In this document: positions 59,801-64,000 of the stretch, piece after piece
Numbering within the stretch: the first letter of the stretch is position 1
Layout: the number at the start of each line of letters is the position of its first letter
Assembly: GCF_030269365.1 (NCBI RefSeq)
Contig: NZ_BSTF01000005.1
Span: 310,001 to 374,000, forward strand
Direction of reading: 5' to 3'
DNA: 64,000 nucleotides
DNA from: Lentzea sp. NBRC 102530
Lineage (GTDB): Bacteria; Actinomycetota; Actinomycetes; Mycobacteriales; Pseudonocardiaceae
The notes under the pieces: model-generated
The model's database searches: none
Seen by the model: the letters and a program-made list of their open reading frames with translations, nothing else
Told to the model about the DNA's origin: nothing
Translations under genes and position numbers: made by a program

Positions 59801-60147
59801 CAGCACCCAATCAAGTCTATCTTAGTGTATCTTCAAGTTGAAGCAGGGTTGGTTGCAAGATCGTATACACATGTCCCGCCTCGCGTAATCCTGGGTAGCT
59901 TTTTGAAGCTAAGACCATAACGGCTAGGCTGGCGGACCGCATACGAAGCTGGCTGGGCTCTACCAGAATGGAACTTGGGCTCCAGTTGAGTTCGATCCGG
60001 TCGCGGAGTTGGTTTGTCCACTCCTGCGACATGCCGGCGCTCGCACTTCCCCCACTCGGCCCTTCAGGGACCGGCGCGAGGCCCGTAGGCTGTTGCTGAA
60101 AGTCACTTGGCGCGAACTCTCCGGATTTACCTAGGGGGCGAATGGCC
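59801..60147. other. Intergenic region between the ROK gene and the lasso precursor
   Basis: About 350 bp of lower GC than its surroundings. It holds the ROK promoter on the left and must contain the promoter of the lasso operon on the right. A minus-strand frame at 59817-60149 lacks a ribosome-binding site and coding-like composition, so I do not call it. Confidence 0.6.
59818..59843. promoter_or_regulatory. Candidate ROK autoregulatory site
   Basis: TATCTT at 59818 and 59828 (10-base spacing) run into CTTCAAG-TTGAAG (59831-59843), a perfect 6+1+6 palindrome, 18-43 bases before the ROK start. Confidence 0.55.
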
Positions 60148-60300
60148 ATGACCAGCGATGATGATGGCTTCCCCGAAGTCGAGGACCCCCAGATTTCGCT
60201 CTACGAGCCACCGGCCGTCTTCGATGCCGGAAAAGTCGTGCAGGTGACTCGCGGCAGTTCCAGTGGCTCCGGTGACGCCAGTGGGCAGTCGTTCAGCTGA
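60148..60300 (+). CDS. Lasso peptide precursor (A)
   Basis: 50 residues. The 35-residue leader contains the RRE-recognition motif YEPPAVFDAGKVVQV (the YxxP...G pattern of actinobacterial lasso leaders) and Thr34 at position -2. The predicted 15-residue core is GSSSGSGDASGQSFS, starting Gly1 with the only acid at Asp8, so an 8-residue Gly1-Asp8 macrolactam ring is predicted. The core has no cysteine (class II). Phe14 is its only bulky residue and could act as the plug. AGGGGG is 9 bases before the ATG at 60148; an upstream ATG at 60142 adds two residues. The cyclase starts 11 bases later. Confidence 0.88.
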   Translation: MTSDDDGFPEVEDPQISLYEPPAVFDAGKVVQVTRGSSSGSGDASGQSFS

Positions 60301-60311
60301 TCGGCCGAGCC

Positions 60312-62024
60312 GTGCGGGACCCGGGACGGGCCGGCGGCAGCCGGGTGTCGATCGACCGCGGCGGGTGCCGCGTCGTCCGGGGCCGGGATCTCGCCACCGT
60401 CCTCATCGGACACTGCTTCGCGAGCGATGACCTCGTGCGAGCCCGAAGTGGCGACCTCCGCGCACTGATGTCGTTGCCTGGTGCGTACTCCGCTGTGGTG
60501 GTCCGTGATCGGCAGGTCGTTCTCGCGTCTGATGCCTCGGCCCAGTTTCCACTTTACGTGTCCACTTCCGGAGACGACGTTGTGTTCAGTTCGCGTGCGC
60601 ACGCAGTGGCTGAGCAGGCCGGGGTCCGGTTGGACCTGGCCCATCTGGCCGCGCAGATCGTGTGCCCGCTGGTTCCTGAGTTGCTGGTGAGCAGGACCGC
60701 TTTTCAAGGTGTACAGCAACTTGAACCGGGTGCGGCCTTGAGGTGGGGCGCCGGTGGGATGAGTCGGACCACTGCCACGTCATTGACGGCCGTGGCGGAC
60801 ACGACTCTCGCTGACTGCGCCGAACAGTTGAGAGAGTGTCTGCGCATTGCCGTGTCGGCGAGAACTTCCATTGACTCCAAGATGTCCTCGGACTTCAGCG
60901 GCGGCCTGGATTCCACGTCACTCGCATTTCTGGCGGCACTCGACAACGACAAGGTTCCTGTTGTCACATATGCACAAGACGGAGCGCCGGTCGATGACGA
61001 CCTGAGGCACGCGCAGCTGTGCGGGCGGCTCGACCCGAGGCTGAAGCCCCACGTCGTGATGGGCGAAGGGGAGCACCTTCCGTACCAGAGTTGGTCGTCC
61101 TCGGCCGATCTGCCACATCCGAGCTACCTGGCTATGGGCCCGACCAGACTGCGCGTGGCTGCGGCCGCTTCGCTCGGTGCCCAGGTGCATCTGGTCGGGG
61201 AGGGCGGCGACCTCGTACTCGGTGCACCACTCGCCTATTTCGTGGATCTTGCCCGGCGCAGGGACTTCGTGACGTTGTGGCAGCGCTGTTCTGCCTGGGG
61301 GAGGTTGCGGCAACGATCGCCTCTCGCGCTGTTCAGGAAGTCCGTGGCGCTGGCGACGACGAGTCGGCGACAGGGCCTGACGGGGTTCGCCAGGCGGCTG
61401 GAACGGGCGTACCCCGAGTCGTTCGTGCCGTCCTGGGAAGAGCACAACATCGCCTCGTGGGGCGCGCCGCTGTGCGATTGGCTGGCGCCGAAGGCACGTG
61501 AGGCGCTCGCCGGACAGTTGATCGCGGCGGCCGATGACGACGACCGCATGGACGCGTGCGACCGGGCGACGCTCGTGCAGTTGGACTTCGCGGGAGCCAC
61601 GCAGCGAGCTGTGCGGGAAACCGGCGCGGAACGGGGTGTGGAGGTGCACGCGCCTTTCCTGGACTCCGAGGTGGTGCGGGTGTGCCTGAGTCTGCCCGCG
61701 TGGCTGCGGTGTGACCCTGCCAGTCCGAAACCGTTGCTGCGCAAGGCGTTGGCGGGTGTGGTGCCGCAGGCGGTGTTCAGCAGGCGGACCAAGGGCGATT
61801 ACACGGCTACCTCCTATCAGGGTCTGCGGCGCAATCTGAACGCGTTGAGGAAGACGCTCGACGAGCCGATCAGTGCGGAGATCGGGCTGATCGATCCGGT
61901 TCGGGTGCGGCGGGCGCTGGAACGGGCGGCGCGGGGACTGGCGACGGCGTGGGCCCCGCTCAACCAGGTGCTGGCCGTCGAGTTGTGGCTGCGCGAGCTG
62001 ACCAGGAGTGACGTCGATGTCTGA
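60312..62024 (+). CDS. Lasso cyclase, asparagine-synthetase-like (C)
   Basis: 570 residues. The N-terminal ~140 residues resemble a glutamine-amidotransferase-like domain (LMSLPGAYSAVVVRDRQVVLASD) without the N-terminal Cys of a functional one. The synthetase domain has the PP-loop ATP motif SGGLDSTSLAF near residue 196 and DPSMRK-like regions later (PKPLLRKALAGVVP). It adenylates the core Asp side chain and joins it to the Gly1 amine. The GTG start at 60312 is 11 bases after the precursor stop; it has no strong ribosome-binding site and is probably coupled. Confidence 0.92.
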   Translation: MRDPGRAGGSRVSIDRGGCRVVRGRDLATVLIGHCFASDDLVRARSGDLRALMSLPGAYSAVVVRDRQVVLASDASAQFPLYVSTSGDDVVFSSRAHAVAEQAGVRLDLAHLAAQIVCPLVPELLVSRTAFQGVQQLEPGAALRWGAGGMSRTTATSLTAVADTTLADCAEQLRECLRIAVSARTSIDSKMSSDFSGGLDSTSLAFLAALDNDKVPVVTYAQDGAPVDDDLRHAQLCGRLDPRLKPHVVMGEGEHLPYQSWSSSADLPHPSYLAMGPTRLRVAAAASLGAQVHLVGEGGDLVLGAPLAYFVDLARRRDFVTLWQRCSAWGRLRQRSPLALFRKSVALATTSRRQGLTGFARRLERAYPESFVPSWEEHNIASWGAPLCDWLAPKAREALAGQLIAAADDDDRMDACDRATLVQLDFAGATQRAVRETGAERGVEVHAPFLDSEVVRVCLSLPAWLRCDPASPKPLLRKALAGVVPQAVFSRRTKGDYTATSYQGLRRNLNALRKTLDEPISAEIGLIDPVRVRRALERAARGLATAWAPLNQVLAVELWLRELTRSDVDV

Positions 62025-62721
62025 CTTCGTGGTTCCGTCCAGCGTGCATGTGACGCGTGGTGAGCGCGGGGACATGGTTCTGCTCAACGCTCACACCGGG
62101 CAGTGGCACCTGCTGAACGAGACCGGGCGGGTCGTGTTCGACGAGCTTCGGCGCACTGGAGACCTCGGGTGTGCGGTAACGGCGTTGGAGGAGCGCTTTC
62201 CCGCTGTCGACGCCGACGCGTTGCGGGTCGACGTGGACCGGCTGGTGACCGATCTCGTGGAACGGGACCTCCTCCGGCTGGCGCGGCACGCGGGCGGGGT
62301 GTCCGTCGCGTTGCCGGAGCGGCAGGACGTCTCCGCAGGGCCGGGGAGCAGGGCGTTGGCGGTGGGGTGTCTGCTCGTGGCTGTGGTGCTGTTGAGGTTG
62401 CCGTTGCGGGCGTCGATCGCCGTCGTGCTCCGGCTCAAGCGGAACCTGGTGCGCCGGCCCGCGACCGTCACCGAAGGCCTGGCGGTGCTCGAACTCGCGC
62501 ACGCGATGAGCCGCTGGTTCCCCGGACGGATGGCGTGCATGGAGTTGTCGCTCACGACGGTGCTGATGGGTGCGGCAAGGCGGCAAGGGCTCGAGTGGTG
62601 CTTCGGGCATTCGCGCGATCCGCTGACTTTTCATTCATGGGTCGAGTCCGGAGGAGTGGTCGTGCAGCGCGGCGACGACGAACCGGTGGCCGACACCTAC
62701 CAGCGGGTGCTGGCGGTCTGA
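62017..62721 (+). CDS. Fused lasso RRE and leader peptidase (B1-B2)
   Basis: 234 residues. Residues ~1-88 are a PqqD-like RiPP recognition element (VHVTRGERGDMVLLNAHTGQ, WHLLNETGRVVFDELRR). Residues ~105-234 are the transglutaminase-like B2 peptidase, with Cys174 (MACMELSLTTVL), His206 and Trp208 (FHSWVESGG) in the catalytic positions. It binds the leader and cuts before the core. In actinobacteria these two parts are usually separate genes; here they are one protein. The ATG at 62017 has AGGAG 8 bases upstream and overlaps the cyclase gene by 8 bases. Confidence 0.92.
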   Translation: MSDFVVPSSVHVTRGERGDMVLLNAHTGQWHLLNETGRVVFDELRRTGDLGCAVTALEERFPAVDADALRVDVDRLVTDLVERDLLRLARHAGGVSVALPERQDVSAGPGSRALAVGCLLVAVVLLRLPLRASIAVVLRLKRNLVRRPATVTEGLAVLELAHAMSRWFPGRMACMELSLTTVLMGAARRQGLEWCFGHSRDPLTFHSWVESGGVVVQRGDDEPVADTYQRVLAV

Positions 62722-62797
62722 GGACGCTGCTGTGGGCTGATCTGCCGTCAGCAGAGAAAGCGGCGGAGCCACAACACCTTTCGGCATCGTCGGTGCC

Positions 62798-63409
62798 ATG
62801 ACGACCGACAAGCTCTTCACCCCTGGGCTGCGCGAAAGGTTCTTCGGCCAGCGCGTCCTGATCCTCGACGGTGCGCTGGACGACGACAACGGCACCGTGC
62901 TCATGACCCAGATGCTGTCGCTGGCCAGCGAGGACCCGCGCCAGGACATCGCCCTGTGGATCCACTCGCCGGGCGGCTCGGTGCCGTCCATGCTCGCCAT
63001 CCGCGACGTCATGCGCCTCGTGCCCTGTGACGTGGCCACGCTCGCGCTGGGCCTCGCCTGCAGTGCCGGGCAGTTCCTGCTCTCGTCGGGCACTCCCGGC
63101 AAGCGGTTCGCGTTGCCGCACGCCCGGATCCTCATGCACCAGGGCAGTGCGGGCATCGGGGGGTCGGCGGTGGAGGTCGAGGTGCAGGCCGACGACCTGC
63201 GTCACACCAGGGACACGGTGCTGAGGCTGATCGCCGAGGACACCGGGCAGTCGTTCGACCGGATCTTCACCGATTCCTTGCACGACAGGTGGTTCACCAC
63301 CGAGCAGGCGCTCGACTACGGGTTCATCGACCACGTGGTGAGCGACCTCGCGCAGGTGGTTCCCGTCCGCACGCACAAGCTGGGCCTGCACTCCGGAGCT
63401 GTCGCATGA
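62798..63409 (+). CDS. clpP: ATP-dependent Clp protease proteolytic subunit
   Basis: 203 residues with the full triad: Ser89 (GLACSAGQF), His114 (ILMHQGS) and Asp163 (LHDRWF). HSPGGSVPSMLAIRDVM is the oxyanion and binding segment, and DYGFIDHV is the C-terminal helix mark. The nucleophile box ACSAG departs from the usual AASMG. It resembles the second-set ClpP pairs (clpP3/clpP4) of streptomycetes. The stop overlaps the start of the second subunit gene. No ribosome-binding site is clear. Confidence 0.92.
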   Translation: MTTDKLFTPGLRERFFGQRVLILDGALDDDNGTVLMTQMLSLASEDPRQDIALWIHSPGGSVPSMLAIRDVMRLVPCDVATLALGLACSAGQFLLSSGTPGKRFALPHARILMHQGSAGIGGSAVEVEVQADDLRHTRDTVLRLIAEDTGQSFDRIFTDSLHDRWFTTEQALDYGFIDHVVSDLAQVVPVRTHKLGLHSGAVA

Positions 63410-63996
63410 GCACCTACACGATTCCGAACGTCATCACGCGCGACGCCCGCGGTGAGCGCGTCATGGACGTCTACTCGCACCTGCTGTCCGAGCGCATCGT
63501 CTACCTCGGCACCGGGATCGACTCCGGGGTGGCCAACGCGTTGATCGCGCAGCTCTTCCACCTGGAGGCGGACAACCCGGACCTGGAGATCAACCTCTAC
63601 ATCAACTGCGAGGGCGGCGATCCCTCGGCGATGCTCGCGCTGTACGACACCATGCGCTACATCAAGGCGCCGGTGGCCACCACGTGCGTCGGGCAGGCGG
63701 TGGCGGCGGGGGCGGTGTTGCTCGCGGCGGGGGCGGAGGGGCGCCGGTCCGTGCTGCCGCACTCGCGGGTCGTGCTGCATCAGCCGGCCGCTCAGGGGCG
63801 GGGCACCATTCCGGACCTGATCCTCGCGGCGGACGAGGTGGTCCGGGTGCGGACGCAGCTGGAGGCGATCCTGGCTCGCCACACCGGGCGTTCGACGGAC
63901 GAGTTGCGGCACGACACCGACCGCGACCGCGTGTTCGACGCGCCGGGAGCCGTCGAGTACGGGCTGGTGGACCGGGTGCTGGACCAACGGCCGTGA
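63406..63996 (+). CDS. ClpP-like subunit lacking the catalytic serine
   Basis: 196 residues, full length. It begins MSTYTIPNVITRDARGERVMDVYSHLLSERIVYLG, a standard ClpP N-terminus (split here by its Arg/Glu pair). His125 (VVLHQP) and an Asp in HDTDRDRVF are kept, but the nucleophile box reads GQAVAAGAVLLAAG with Ala100 where ClpP has Ser. The binding loop CEGGDPSAML also departs from SPGG. It is therefore probably a ClpR-like structural partner of the preceding ClpP. The ATG overlaps the previous stop (ATGA), so the two subunits are made together. Confidence 0.88.
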   Translation: MSTYTIPNVITRDARGERVMDVYSHLLSERIVYLGTGIDSGVANALIAQLFHLEADNPDLEINLYINCEGGDPSAMLALYDTMRYIKAPVATTCVGQAVAAGAVLLAAGAEGRRSVLPHSRVVLHQPAAQGRGTIPDLILAADEVVRVRTQLEAILARHTGRSTDELRHDTDRDRVFDAPGAVEYGLVDRVLDQRP

Positions 63997-64000
63997 CCGG

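Noticed and set aside
59817..60149. Minus-strand open frame of 110 codons in the lasso promoter region
   Set aside because: It has no ribosome-binding site, covers both promoters and ends within regulatory motifs. Its sequence suggests no fold.
60148..62721. Kinase or acetyltransferase for modification of the lasso C-terminal Ser
   Set aside because: No such gene lies within or beside the unit, so modification is not claimed.
62722..62797. PopR- or ClgR-type box upstream of the clpP pair
   Set aside because: I looked for TCTGCC-N3-GGCAGA and GTTCGC-type boxes. Only a weak CTGA-N7-TCAG repeat is present, which is not enough.
1..64000. CRISPR arrays, insertion sequences, prophage or integrase genes
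   Set aside because: I saw no regularly spaced repeats, transposase motifs, terminal inverted repeats around a transposase, or integrase-like proteins.

Overview
The window is high-G+C actinomycete DNA with strong third-position GC bias and many GTG starts. Several genes look leaderless, with a TAnnnT hexamer 6-7 bases before the start codon. A helix-turn-helix/DUF397 pair, large AfsR-type and LuxR-type ATPase regulators, Lsr2, CsoR, a SigE-type sigma factor and a split cellobiose-type operon all fit the Pseudonocardiaceae (Lentzea, Saccharothrix or Actinosynnema-like). That assignment is an inference from gene content. I see no insertion sequence, transposase, prophage or CRISPR array.

Layout. 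1-5 kb: tail of a PBP4-type carboxypeptidase, a SulP transporter fused to a beta-carbonic anhydrase, and a divergent DUF5753 regulator/DUF397 module. 5-14.7 kb: an AfsR-like regulator, a coupled small ORF plus LuxR-family ATPase regulator, and an ABC exporter of the MacB/FtsX type. 15-23 kb: a cellobiose-type uptake and hydrolysis operon (binding protein, two permeases, GH1 beta-glucosidase) preceded by a perfect CebR-like palindrome, with a LacI regulator 2.4 kb further on. 23-26 kb: small surface or membrane proteins and an AraC regulator. 26-32 kb: fatty-acid oxidation (FadB, FadA, acyl-CoA dehydrogenase, alpha-methylacyl-CoA racemase). 32-37 kb: small conserved proteins, then a tandem glycine riboswitch controlling gcvT-glyA. 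37-42 kb: envelope and lipid genes and an S9 peptidase. 42-44.5 kb: a polyamine operon (ornithine decarboxylase, SpeD, SpeE). 44.6-50.5 kb: metallophosphoesterase, sigma factor with membrane partner, fused PabA-PabB, Lsr2, CsoR and a tRNA-Leu. 50.9-54.4 kb: a secreted nuclease-like/CBM2 lipoprotein and a sugar-acid operon. 54.5-60 kb: an NB-ARC/TPR protein, a GT-B-like protein and a ROK regulator.

The most notable locus is at 60.1-62.7 kb. A 50-residue precursor with a YxxP leader and a Thr at -2 is followed by an asparagine-synthetase-like cyclase and a fused RRE/transglutaminase-like leader peptidase. This is a compact class II lasso peptide cluster with a predicted Gly/Ser-rich core, GSSSGSGDASGQSFS, whose only acidic residue is Asp8. 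It has no transporter and, unusually for an actinomycete, a fused B protein. Directly downstream is a two-gene ClpP operon in which the second subunit has Ala where the catalytic serine should be.

Most transcription units are bounded by long perfect hairpins. Several promoters carry clear palindromes that suggest operators: a 14-bp palindrome at the cellobiose operon, a TACCC/GGGTA box at csoR, a TAGTAA/TTACTA box at the sugar-acid operon, and a CTTCAAG box at the ROK gene.
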